NCBI GenBank assembly: GCA_946185305.1
Contig: CAMHJE010000029.1
Location: 1 to 20,014 of the forward strand
DNA length: 20,014 bases
Direction: 5' to 3'
DNA from: UBA3792 sp946185305
GTDB lineage: Bacteria > Bacillota > Clostridia > Christensenellales > CAG-138
In this document: positions 1 through 6,035 of the stretch, in pieces
Layout of the letters: each line of letters begins with the position of its first letter
How positions within the stretch are numbered: position 1 is the stretch's first letter
Position numbers and translations under genes: made by a program
Notes under the pieces: generated by a model
The model's database searches: none
What the model saw: the letters and a program-made list of their open reading frames with translations, nothing else
Told to the model about the DNA's origin: nothing

Positions 1-125
1 CCTTGAGCACCCGGGCGCGCACGGCGTTCTTCACCGGCTCGGGCATCGGCACGGTCATGTCGCTCGTGAAGGATGCGGACTACATCAACGCCCTCGGCCT
101 GAACAACCTGACCCTGCGGTTATAA
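1..125 (+). CDS. 3' end of an unidentified protein (partial)
   Basis: An open frame enters from the left edge and ends at a TAA at 123-125, giving about 40 C-terminal residues that end in LGLNNLTLRL. The stretch contains FFTGSGIGTVMSLV and then a more polar tail. I do not recognise the family from so short a fragment. Support for it being a real gene is the unbroken frame, GC-rich codon use like its neighbours, and a strong hairpin terminator starting six bases after the stop. The gene runs convergently with the DUF4256 gene on the other strand. Confidence 0.45.
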   Translation, partial: LSTRARTAFFTGSGIGTVMSLVKDADYINALGLNNLTLRL

Positions 126-130
126 AAAAG

Positions 131-162
131 CGGCAGCCCCAAGCGGGCTGCCGTGTTGTTTT
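131..162. terminator. Bidirectional intrinsic terminator
   Basis: A perfect 9-bp stem, CGGCAGCCC (131-139) and GGGCTGCCG (145-153), has a 5-nt loop. On the + strand it is followed by TGTTGTTTT. On the - strand it is followed by a run of six T. It sits between two convergent genes and can serve both, with the better T-run on the DUF4256 side. Confidence 0.85.
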
Positions 163-171
163 CTGGAAAGG

Positions 172-693
172 TTACACCAAAAGGAATCCGCGCCAGCCGC
201 GCACGCCGTAGTAGGAGTCCGCGCCGTTGTGGAACGTAAAGACCGCGCCGTAGCGCCGTTCGCAGAACAGCGCGCCGCCCTGCCGCCGGATCGCGTCCGG
301 CGTGGCGATCCACGACGAGGTTTTCAAATCGTACTCGCCGGTGGCCTGCAGCTGCCGGTAGAGCGATTCGGGCAGCAGCTCTGCGCCGATGGCCTTTGCC
401 TGCGCCGCGGCGCTGCCCGCGGGCGGGTTTTTGGTACGCTTTAAGAGCGCCGCCTCGTCATAGCAAAGACTTCTGCGCCCGGCCGGGGTCTCCTTGGCAC
501 AGTCGCAGAACAGCAGCCGCCCCTCTGCGTCAAAGCCGCCGAGCACGTCCGGCTCGCCGCCGGTCTCCTCCATGCGGCACAGTACCGCCATGGCCTCCGG
601 ATGCGCCGAAAGACGCTGTTCCACCGCCGCCCAGTCGAGGCCGGGATGGCGCTGTTCGTTTTGCAGAAAGCGCGTTTTCAAAATGTGCAGCAT
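172..693 (-). CDS. DUF4256 family protein
   Basis: The 173-residue product matches the DUF4256 family over its whole length as I remember it. Diagnostic segments are the N-terminal LKTRFLQNEQRHPGLDW, then MEETGGEPDVLGG, CDCAKETPAGRRSLCYD, the TSSWIATP stretch, GGALFCERRYGAVF and the C-terminal YYGVRGWRGFLLV. The biochemical role of the family is not known; it is a small soluble protein with no signal peptide or membrane segment. The start is set by a GGAGG (701-705 on the complement) seven bases upstream of ATG. It has its own promoter (728-756) and a strong terminator, so it is probably a single-gene unit, divergent from the phosphatase gene. Identity to the family is firm; function is open. 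Confidence 0.9.
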   Translation of the reverse strand: MLHILKTRFLQNEQRHPGLDWAAVEQRLSAHPEAMAVLCRMEETGGEPDVLGGFDAEGRLLFCDCAKETPAGRRSLCYDEAALLKRTKNPPAGSAAAQAKAIGAELLPESLYRQLQATGEYDLKTSSWIATPDAIRRQGGALFCERRYGAVFTFHNGADSYYGVRGWRGFLLV

Positions 694-727
694 GGGGATA
701 CCTCCGAGAGAATAGGATTACGCCACC

Positions 728-756
728 ATTGTAGCATAGATGCGTGCGTCTGTCAG
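728..756 (-). promoter_or_regulatory. Sigma-A promoter of the DUF4256 gene
   Basis: On the - strand, CTGACA (751-756) and TACAAT (728-733) are separated by 17 bp. The -10 is preceded by TGC, an extended -10. It lies about 35 bp upstream of the DUF4256 start codon. Confidence 0.65.
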
Positions 757-784
757 CGGGTAAATGAAAGAAAGGGAAAATTCT

Positions 785-1234
785 ATGGTGAAAATTCTGT
801 TCGTCTGCCACGGCAATATCTGCCGCAGTCCGATGGCGGAGTTTGTGATGAAGGACCTTGTGCGGCGGGCGGGGGCAGAGGCACGGTATGCAATCGCGTC
901 GGCGGCGACGAGCGCGGAGGAGCTCGGCAACCTCGTGTATCCGCCCGCGCGAAAAGAGCTCATGCGGCACGGCATCGGCTGCGCGGGCAAGACAGCGCGA
1001 AAGATGACGCCGCAGGACTATGCCGACTATGATCTGCTGATCGGCATGGACAGCGATAACCTCATGAACATGCGCCGCATCACAGGCGGCGACCCGCAGC
1101 ATAAATGCCGCCTGCTGCTCGACGGGGGCGAGGTCGCGGATCCGTGGTATACCGGCGACTTTGCAGCCGCCTACCGGGATATCGAGCGCGGCTGCCGCGT
1201 ATTGTTCTCTGCCTTGGAGGACGCGGCGCGATAA
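785..1234 (+). CDS. Low-molecular-weight protein tyrosine phosphatase
   Basis: The 149-residue product carries the signature of the low-molecular-weight protein tyrosine phosphatase family. The P-loop C(X)5RS is at residues 8-15 (CHGNICRS), with Cys8 as nucleophile and Arg14 binding phosphate. The general-acid loop DPW is at 119-121. The length is typical for the family, which removes phosphate from tyrosine (in some bacteria arginine) of cytosolic proteins. I chose the ATG at 785 because AAAGGGA lies eight bases upstream and the family normally begins a few residues before the P-loop. An in-frame ATG at 764 would add seven residues but has no ribosome binding site. No clear promoter was found directly upstream. 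The next gene, an antiporter, starts 121 bp downstream with its own promoter. Confidence 0.92.
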   Translation: MVKILFVCHGNICRSPMAEFVMKDLVRRAGAEARYAIASAATSAEELGNLVYPPARKELMRHGIGCAGKTARKMTPQDYADYDLLIGMDSDNLMNMRRITGGDPQHKCRLLLDGGEVADPWYTGDFAAAYRDIERGCRVLFSALEDAAR

Positions 1235-1281
1235 CGCGGCGGAATCCCGCCGTCTCCTCAAACTCTTTACGTTTTTCCCTC

Positions 1282-1309
1282 TTGCTTTTTATCGGGAAGC
1301 CGATATAAT
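1282..1309 (+). promoter_or_regulatory. Sigma-A promoter of the antiporter gene
   Basis: TTGCTT (1282-1287) and a consensus TATAAT (1304-1309) are separated by 16 bp. The -10 overlaps an in-frame ATG at 1308, which rules that ATG out as a start from this promoter and supports the start at 1356. A GC-rich hairpin (CGGCGG/CCGCCG, 1237-1252) lies just upstream but has no T-run directly after it. Confidence 0.65.
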
Positions 1310-1355
1310 GGGACTTTGGAAAGAGAATTGGTATTTTGCATACAGAGGGGAAAGT

Positions 1356-2687
1356 ATGATCGCATTATTAAATGTTTCGTTCGCCCTGCTCGCAGGGCTT
1401 TTAATGACGCGGCTGTTCAAGAAGGGACACCTGCCCGACGTGACCGCGTTCTTGGTTGCCGGCGTGCTGATCGGGCCGTTCTGCCTTGGGCGGCTCGGCG
1501 TACCGGGGCTTGGCTTCTCCACGTATGAGGAGGTCGCGGGGCTCGGCGTCGTGTCCAACGTCGCCATGGGCTTTATCGCGTTCTCCATCGGCAGCGAGTT
1601 CCGTTTGTCGCAGCTGAAAAAGACCGGCAAGCAGGCGCTGATCATCGGCATCGTGCAGGCGCTTATCGCCACCGCGTTTGTGGACGTCGCGCTGCTCGCG
1701 TTCCATTTCGCGTTCCCGGAGCTGCTGTCGGCGCCCGCCGCGATCACGCTCGGCGCGATCGCCGCCGCCACGGCGCCCGCCGCCACCCTGATGGTCGTGC
1801 GCCAGTATAAGGCCAAGGGCGAGCTGACAAGCCTGCTGCTCCCGATCGTCGCGCTCGACGACGCGGTGGGGCTGATCGTGTTCGCCGTGTCGTTCGGCAT
1901 TGCGAAGGCGCTGATCTCCGGCGCGGTCAGCATCGTGTCGATCCTCGTCAACCCGATTGTCGAAATCGTGCTGTCGCTGCTGCTCGGTGCGGTCGCGGGG
2001 TATGTGCTGACATTTTTAGAACGGCTGTTCCATTCGAACACCAACCGCAACTCGCTTGTGATCGGGTTCGTGTTCTTAACCGTCGGTCTGTCGTCGCTCG
2101 GCTGGAGCATCGGCGAGCTGCATATCGGCTTTTCGCCGCTGCTCGTTTGCATGATGCTCGGCACCGTGTTCTGCAATATCTGCCCGCTGAGCGAGGATTT
2201 GATGCAGCGTTCGGATAAATGGTCGCAGGCGCTGCTTGCCACATTCTTTGTCATCTCCGGTGCGGAACTGGAGCTGGAGGTGTTCTCTGAACCGATGCTC
2301 GTTCTGATCGGCGTGATCTACATCGTCGCAAGGTCGCTCGGCAAATACTTCGGCGCGCGCGGCTCGGCTAAGGCCGTCGGCTGCAGCGAGAAGGTCAAAA
2401 AGTACCTCGGCATCACGCTGCTTCCGCAGGCGGGCGTTGCGCTCGGCATGTGCGTGACAGCTATGCAGCTCGGAAAGGAGGACGGCGGCCTGGTGCGGAA
2501 CATTATCCTGTTCTCCGTGCTGGTGTATGAACTGGTCGGCCCGCTGATGACGAAGAAAGCCCTCGAAGCCTCCGGCGATATCACGGAAAAGCCGCAGGAG
2601 GTCGAGGATCGCCGCCAGAACAAGCTGCTGGAGGTCATCAACCGCGAGATCGAACTGCACGGCAACGCAAAGTGGAAGAAGAAATAA
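1356..2687 (+). CDS. CPA2-type monovalent cation/proton antiporter
   Basis: The 443-residue protein is almost entirely hydrophobic segments joined by short loops, with about 12 predicted membrane helices, followed by a charged cytosolic tail of roughly 45 residues. It fits the cation:proton antiporter-2 (Kef/Nap type) fold. The paired acidic residues typical of electrogenic exchangers are visible as LDDAVG (Asp168-Asp169), preceded by the unwound-helix region AATAPAAT near 137-144. The likely role is exchange of Na+ or K+ for H+ at the cytoplasmic membrane; the ion cannot be told from sequence. There is no TrkA-N domain, so it is shorter than KefB/KefC. The start at 1356 follows GAGGGG with a 5-nt gap. 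Longer in-frame starts at 1161 and 1308 lie within the phosphatase gene or the -10 box. Confidence 0.88.
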   Translation: MIALLNVSFALLAGLLMTRLFKKGHLPDVTAFLVAGVLIGPFCLGRLGVPGLGFSTYEEVAGLGVVSNVAMGFIAFSIGSEFRLSQLKKTGKQALIIGIVQALIATAFVDVALLAFHFAFPELLSAPAAITLGAIAAATAPAATLMVVRQYKAKGELTSLLLPIVALDDAVGLIVFAVSFGIAKALISGAVSIVSILVNPIVEIVLSLLLGAVAGYVLTFLERLFHSNTNRNSLVIGFVFLTVGLSSLGWSIGELHIGFSPLLVCMMLGTVFCNICPLSEDLMQRSDKWSQALLATFFVISGAELELEVFSEPMLVLIGVIYIVARSLGKYFGARGSAKAVGCSEKVKKYLGITLLPQAGVALGMCVTAMQLGKEDGGLVRNIILFSVLVYELVGPLMTKKALEASGDITEKPQEVEDRRQNKLLEVINREIELHGNAKWKKK

Positions 2688-2688
2688 A

Positions 2689-2725
2689 GAACAAAAACAA
2701 GCGGCGCATCGGAAGGTGCGCCGCT
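2689..2725. terminator. Bidirectional intrinsic terminator
   Basis: A perfect 9-bp stem, AGCGGCGCA (2700-2708) and TGCGCCGCT (2717-2725), has an 8-nt loop. On the - strand it is followed by a T-rich tract (complement of 2689-2699), which makes it a good terminator for the Nudix gene. On the + strand the tract is only TTGCT, so it is weaker for the antiporter. Confidence 0.75.
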
Positions 2726-2751
2726 TTGCTGTATGTAGGGGAAAACTATGT

Positions 2752-3216
2752 TTACCGCAGACCGCGCACGGACAAATACTTTTCCCACACAGGCCGTATC
2801 GGCGGGGAAAACTGTTCAAGCGGGATCGCGTCCGGCGCAAAGAAGCCGAGGACTTCGACCTCCTCCGGCTGCGGGGTCGGGACGCCGTGCCACTTACGGC
2901 AGCGATAGACGATCTCAAAGTTATAGACCTCGTCGCCGTTCGGATAGACGTAGTGCGCGCGCGGGCCGGAATTGACCGTAAAGAACACAAGCTCGTCCGC
3001 GATCACGCCCGTTTCCTCGAACAGCTCGCGCACGGCACATTCCTCCACGGTTTCGTCCAATTCCACCGCGCCGCCCGCATAGCCCCAAAGGCGGTTGTCC
3101 GTGCGCCGCCCGAGCAGCACCTCGCCCGCGTCGTTTTCCACGATCACGCTTGCCGCGCATTGGATCAGCGGCCTGTGCCCGACGATCTTTCTGAGATCCA
3201 TGATGTATTCGCCCAT
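2752..3216 (-). CDS. Nudix hydrolase
   Basis: The 154-residue product contains a complete Nudix box, GX5EX7REUXEEXGU, at residues 49-71: Gly49, Glu55, Arg63-Glu64, Glu67-Glu68 and Gly70. The glutamates bind the divalent metal that cleaves nucleoside-diphosphate-linked substrates. The substrate cannot be read from the sequence. The N-terminal part (AASVIVENDAGEVLLGRR) and the C-terminal FFAPDAIP segment are typical of the general single-domain Nudix group. The ATG at 3216 is chosen because GGAGG sits five bases upstream; an ATG 15 bases further in is possible. The open frame continues upstream through the promoter and is not translated there. The gene has its own strong promoter and a terminator, so it looks monocistronic. 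Confidence 0.92.
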   Translation of the reverse strand: MGEYIMDLRKIVGHRPLIQCAASVIVENDAGEVLLGRRTDNRLWGYAGGAVELDETVEECAVRELFEETGVIADELVFFTVNSGPRAHYVYPNGDEVYNFEIVYRCRKWHGVPTPQPEEVEVLGFFAPDAIPLEQFSPPIRPVWEKYLSVRGLR

Positions 3217-3243
3217 GTTTGCCTCCGCTGTTGTGATGCCTTC

Positions 3244-3272
3244 AGTATATAGAGAATTTTGCCGCTTGGCAA
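3244..3272 (-). promoter_or_regulatory. Sigma-A promoter of the Nudix gene
   Basis: On the - strand, TTGCCA (3267-3272) and TATACT (3244-3249) are separated by 17 bp. The -35 overlaps a short inverted repeat, TTGGC-AA-GCCAA (3266-3277). The spacer contains GAATTTTGC on the + strand (3254-3262), which recurs inverted in the rightward promoter at 3302-3330. Confidence 0.75.
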
Positions 3273-3301
3273 GCCAAAAGACAGACCGCGCATACATCCG
3301 C

Positions 3302-3330
3302 TTGACGCGCCCACCGCAAAATTCTATACT
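3302..3330 (+). promoter_or_regulatory. Strong rightward promoter with no obvious gene
   Basis: TTGACG (3302-3307) and TATACT (3325-3330) are separated by exactly 17 bp, one of the best sigma-A matches in the window. It is divergent from the Nudix promoter and points into the 3' end of the lipid kinase gene in antisense. No rightward coding region with a ribosome binding site follows. A transcript would begin near 3337 and soon meet the hairpin at 3341-3374. Confidence 0.5.
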
Positions 3331-3334
3331 GTAT

Positions 3335-3374
3335 ACAAAGGAACCGCAAGGGGCAGGCGATCATACGGCGGTTC
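3335..3374 (-). terminator. Possible terminator of the lipid kinase gene
   Basis: GAACCGC (3341-3347) and GCGGTTC (3368-3374) form a 7-bp stem around a 20-nt loop, 16 bp past the kinase stop codon. On the - strand it is followed by a short tract, CTTTGT, which is a weak T-run. On the + strand the hairpin is followed by a pyrimidine-rich stretch including TTTT (3381-3384), so it could also end a short transcript from the promoter at 3302-3330. Confidence 0.35.
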
Positions 3375-3389
3375 GTCTTGCTTTTCGGT

Positions 3390-4289
3390 TTACCCTTTCA
3401 ACTTCAGAAATCCCTGCACCGGCGTGATATGTACGACCTCGAATGCGCCGGAGGCTTCGCCGTCGAGCGCCCATTCGAGCGGCTCGGCGCTGCGGAAGGT
3501 CAGCTCCTTCGCCTGCACAAATTCGATCAGCGGGGAGGAATAGTCCTGCTCCAAAAGACCGTGGATGATCTCGTCCAGCTCCAACAGATCCTCCGGCATC
3601 CGCACAAGCAGCACCTCCAAAATCCCGTCCGCCGGGTCCACAAGCCCGTCCGGGAGCTGCAGCGTGCCGCCGATGGAGGTCGCGTTGCAGACCGCGCCGA
3701 ACACAAAATCACCGTCGTACACGGCGCCGTCGGCGCTGACGGACAGCGGGATCGGCTTGATCTGCGACAGCTCCCAAAGCCCGCCCATCAGGTACGCCGC
3801 GTGGCCGAGCGTGTTTTTCAGGTTCTGATCGGTATTGTAGGACACGGACGAAAACGCGCCGAACGCCGCGACATAGGTGAAGCAGCGGTTTTCAAACAGC
3901 CCGACGTCATACGGCACGACCTGCCCGGTCATGATGTTTTCTGCGGCCTCCTCGATATCGACGGACAGCCCGTGCGACACCGCAAAATCGTTCGTGCTGC
4001 CGCAGGGGATGTAGCCGACGGGCTTGTTCACGCCCGCCTGCAAAAGCCCGCTGACCGTTTCGTTCAGCGTACCGTCGCCGCCCGCGCAGACGATGACATC
4101 ATATTCCTTCGCATACCGCGCCGCAAGCGCCGTCGCCTCGCCGCGCGCGGCGGTCACAGCGGTCGTGACAAGGTAGCCGCTGTCCATAAAGGTGCGGACG
4201 ACCTGCGCCATATATCGTGTAAACAGCCGCTTGCCCGAAACAGGGTTCACAAGCAGCAGCAGCTTTTTGTCCAAAGTTGGCGTTTCCAT
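3390..4289 (-). CDS. Diacylglycerol kinase family lipid kinase
   Basis: The 299-residue product belongs to the DagK/YegS-type lipid kinase family (DAGK catalytic domain, PF00781). The N-terminal nucleotide-binding part shows LLLVNPVSGK (11-20), the hallmark GGDGTLNE (70-77) and PCGSTNDFA (95-103, the family's P-x-G-[ST]-x-N-D-F element). The C-terminal half is the beta-rich lipid-binding domain. The family transfers phosphate from ATP to diacylglycerol or a related lipid at the inner face of the membrane; the lipid is not determined by sequence alone. The length is normal. The start follows GGGAGA about eight bases upstream. The promoter is at 4316-4345. It is divergent from the lipoprotein gene and followed by a weak hairpin. 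Confidence 0.9.
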   Translation of the reverse strand: METPTLDKKLLLLVNPVSGKRLFTRYMAQVVRTFMDSGYLVTTAVTAARGEATALAARYAKEYDVIVCAGGDGTLNETVSGLLQAGVNKPVGYIPCGSTNDFAVSHGLSVDIEEAAENIMTGQVVPYDVGLFENRCFTYVAAFGAFSSVSYNTDQNLKNTLGHAAYLMGGLWELSQIKPIPLSVSADGAVYDGDFVFGAVCNATSIGGTLQLPDGLVDPADGILEVLLVRMPEDLLELDEIIHGLLEQDYSSPLIEFVQAKELTFRSAEPLEWALDGEASGAFEVVHITPVQGFLKLKG

Positions 4290-4315
4290 GGAAATCTCTC
4301 CCAGAAGTTTTATTC

Positions 4316-4345
4316 ATTATACCGCAATCGCGGCACGGCAGGCAA
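4316..4345 (-). promoter_or_regulatory. Sigma-A promoter of the lipid kinase gene
   Basis: On the - strand, TTGCCT (4340-4345) and consensus TATAAT (4316-4321) are separated by 18 bp. It lies about 27 bp upstream of the kinase start codon. Confidence 0.6.
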
Positions 4346-4390
4346 CCCGGCAAATGGGGAAGATGTGTGAATATTGCACAGCGCCCCCGC

Positions 4391-4419
4391 TTGCTTCCTT
4401 TCCGTTTCTGTGCTATACT
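4391..4419 (+). promoter_or_regulatory. Sigma-A promoter of the lipoprotein gene
   Basis: TTGCTT (4391-4396) and TATACT (4414-4419) are separated by 17 bp, with TGC directly before the -10. It lies about 48 bp upstream of the lipoprotein start codon. Confidence 0.7.
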
Positions 4420-4467
4420 GCCGTAAAGAAATCCGGGCGGACAGTCCGGACAAAAGGAGATTTTCGG

Positions 4468-5388
4468 ATGAAGCGAATTTGGATCGCGCTGCTTGGCGCG
4501 TTGCTCCTGCTCGGCTGCGCCGCCCGCGGGCAGGGCGCCGAGGAAACGATGCTGACGATCACGGATGTGGACGCGGCCGAGGGCGGCGAGGATGTGCGCC
4601 CGGTCGTGACTGCCGCGCCGCTGGCCGAACCGCTTGTTTTCGAGTATTATGAGGCTGTCGGCGATCTGGCCTATCCCGAATGGCCGACCGAGGGCGAGAT
4701 GCTTTACGGCGATCTACGGGGCAGCGGCGTGGAGGAAACGATTTCCTACCGGATGCTCGAGGACGAATGGGCGACGGAAATCACGGTCGGGGAGGACACG
4801 ATCCGGCTGGAGGAGGGCAGCGACCTGATCCGGGCGCTGCTCCTTGACCTCGACCCCATCAGCGCGCGGCGCAATCTGCTTATCGTGATCGACCAGGCTT
4901 CCGCGGACTATGTGACCGTCGAGGTGCATTATGAGGACGACGAGCTTGTGATCGGCACGGTCGTCTATGCCGATATGGAATGGCAGGACGGCGTGCTGCA
5001 AGGCTATGAGCGCGCCGACATTCTCGGCACGCGCTCCGGGATGCGCCGCTATGCCGGCGAGGACCTGCATCCCGAAAGCGACTGGCTCGACACGGTCTAT
5101 GTCCCGACGGCCAGGGAGCTTGCCGAAGAACGGACCGATCTGCTTGACACCGGCCTTATCCTTGAAACCGCCCGCGACCTGCCGTGCGAGATCGACGGCA
5201 AAGCCGCCGCGCTGTCCGCGGGAACGCTGCTCTATCCGCTGCGGTGGACGGCGGATGAATCGACCGTCGAGATCCGTACAACGGACGGCACAACGGCCGT
5301 GCTCCGGGTCGTCGTAGGGGACTGGGAATACCGCATCGACGGCGTGCCGCAGGCGCAATACTTTACGAATTTGCAGTACGCGGACTGA
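4468..5388 (+). CDS. Predicted lipoprotein of unknown function
   Basis: The 306-residue product begins with a classical lipoprotein signal: MKR, a hydrophobic stretch IWIALLGALLLL, and the lipobox LLGC with Cys17 as the lipidated residue. The mature part is acidic and soluble, so it should be anchored outside the cytoplasmic membrane. I recognise no domain in it. It reads like two beta-rich halves: one around VFEYYEAVGDLAYPEWPTEG, the other near the C-terminus, ending VGDWEYRIDGVPQAQYFTNL. Many Tyr, Trp and Asp residues are present. The start at 4468 has AAGGAGA seven bases upstream; the frame is open further left but those starts lie inside the lipid kinase gene or its promoter. It has its own promoter and a strong terminator, so it is a single-gene unit. 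Confidence 0.85.
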   Translation: MKRIWIALLGALLLLGCAARGQGAEETMLTITDVDAAEGGEDVRPVVTAAPLAEPLVFEYYEAVGDLAYPEWPTEGEMLYGDLRGSGVEETISYRMLEDEWATEITVGEDTIRLEEGSDLIRALLLDLDPISARRNLLIVIDQASADYVTVEVHYEDDELVIGTVVYADMEWQDGVLQGYERADILGTRSGMRRYAGEDLHPESDWLDTVYVPTARELAEERTDLLDTGLILETARDLPCEIDGKAAALSAGTLLYPLRWTADESTVEIRTTDGTTAVLRVVVGDWEYRIDGVPQAQYFTNLQYAD

Positions 5389-5400
5389 CAACAGAAATCA

Positions 5401-5437
5401 AAAAGCCGGAAAGGAACGCTTCCCTTCCGGCTTTTTT
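5401..5437 (+). terminator. Intrinsic terminator of the lipoprotein gene
   Basis: A 13-position stem, AGCCGGAAAGGAA (5404-5416) against TTCCCTTCCGGCT (5420-5432), has one mismatch and a 3-nt loop. It is followed by an uninterrupted T-run to 5437. Confidence 0.9.
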
Positions 5438-5473
5438 CAGTATATCATAACGCGTTTTCCCTGTCAAGGCGAC

Positions 5474-5506
5474 AAAAAACGGCTGCCGGTCGCCCGACAG
5501 CCGTTT
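5474..5506 (-). terminator. Intrinsic terminator of the feo operon
   Basis: AAACGGCTG (5477-5485) and CAGCCGTTT (5498-5506) form a 9-bp stem. On the - strand it is followed by a T-run (complement of 5474-5479). It lies about 10 bp after the HMA gene and marks the end of the five-gene iron operon. Confidence 0.85.
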
Positions 5507-5515
5507 GCGCTTTGG

Positions 5516-5773
5516 TTATTTCTTTCCGAACCACAGAAAGCCTTTTTTCTCATACGGCGCGGTCGAGATCGACAGCAGCTTATAGCCGGTCGCTTCGATC
5601 ACGCTTTTGAGCTTTGTTTCGTCGATCGGTGTTTCGGAAACGATTTCCGTTTCGCCCTTCTGATGCGAGGACGAAACCTTTTTGACGGAGAAGTTGTTGC
5701 GGATCGCGTCATTCACGTGCGATTCGCACATGCTGCACATCATCCCGTCGATTTGCAAGGTTGATTTTACCAT
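5516..5773 (-). CDS. Small heavy-metal-associated (HMA) domain protein
   Basis: The 85-residue protein is a single HMA-type ferredoxin-like domain. The metal-binding loop is GMMCSMC at residues 10-16 (Cys13 and Cys16), fitting the family's GMxCxxC. The following helix (ESHVNDAIRNNF), the IDETKLKSVIEATGY helix and the closing strand are in the usual order. A short tail, EKKGFLWFGKK, follows. Family members shuttle or sense soft metals such as Cu(I). Here it is the last gene of a ferrous iron operon, 16 bp behind the Cys-rich membrane peptide, so a role with iron or with a metal that enters alongside it is plausible but unproven. The start has AAAGGAAAT upstream. A feo terminator follows. Confidence 0.85.
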   Translation of the reverse strand: MVKSTLQIDGMMCSMCESHVNDAIRNNFSVKKVSSSHQKGETEIVSETPIDETKLKSVIEATGYKLLSISTAPYEKKGFLWFGKK

Positions 5774-5789
5774 ACCGATTTCCTTTCCG

Positions 5790-5966
5790 TCATGCCTTGC
5801 GCTGATGGCACTTGCCGCTCATCGGGCAGGCGCCGCAGTTGCCGCCGCAGGAGGATTTGCCCTTCTTTTTATCGCGCAGCAGCGACCACACCGCCAGCGC
5901 GACCAGCGCCGCCAGCACGGCGAGCACCGCCATCGTGATTCCGTTTTTTGCCATCCATGTCAACAT
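5790..5966 (-). CDS. FeoB-associated Cys-rich membrane protein
   Basis: The 58-residue peptide has one membrane helix (about residues 9-30), a short basic linker (RDKKKGKSS) and a C-terminal cluster of four cysteines: Cys40, Cys44, Cys47 and Cys53, in SCGGNCGACPMSGKC. This is the architecture of the FeoB-associated Cys-rich membrane protein family, found next to feoB in many Firmicutes and sometimes treated as a FeoC-like partner. The cysteines could bind iron or a cluster close to the FeoB channel; this is inference. I start it at the ATG at 5966, eight bases after GGAG. A GTG at 5975 in the same frame abuts the ribosome binding site and is unlikely. It lies 69 bp after feoB and 16 bp before the HMA gene. 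Confidence 0.88.
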   Translation of the reverse strand: MLTWMAKNGITMAVLAVLAALVALAVWSLLRDKKKGKSSCGGNCGACPMSGKCHQRKA

Positions 5967-6035
5967 GCAAATCACTCCTTTCGTGGATAAAACGGACGGG
6001 GGAGGGCGATCCCTGCCCCCGCCCGAGGGAGGGTC

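Noticed and set aside
764..784. Earlier start for the tyrosine phosphatase
   Set aside because: In frame, but it has no ribosome binding site, and the purine run it would translate is itself the ribosome binding site for 785.
1161..1355. Longer antiporter with a start at 1161 or 1308
   Set aside because: 1161 lies inside the phosphatase gene, 1308 overlaps the -10 box, and the extra residues are not hydrophobic as expected for this family.
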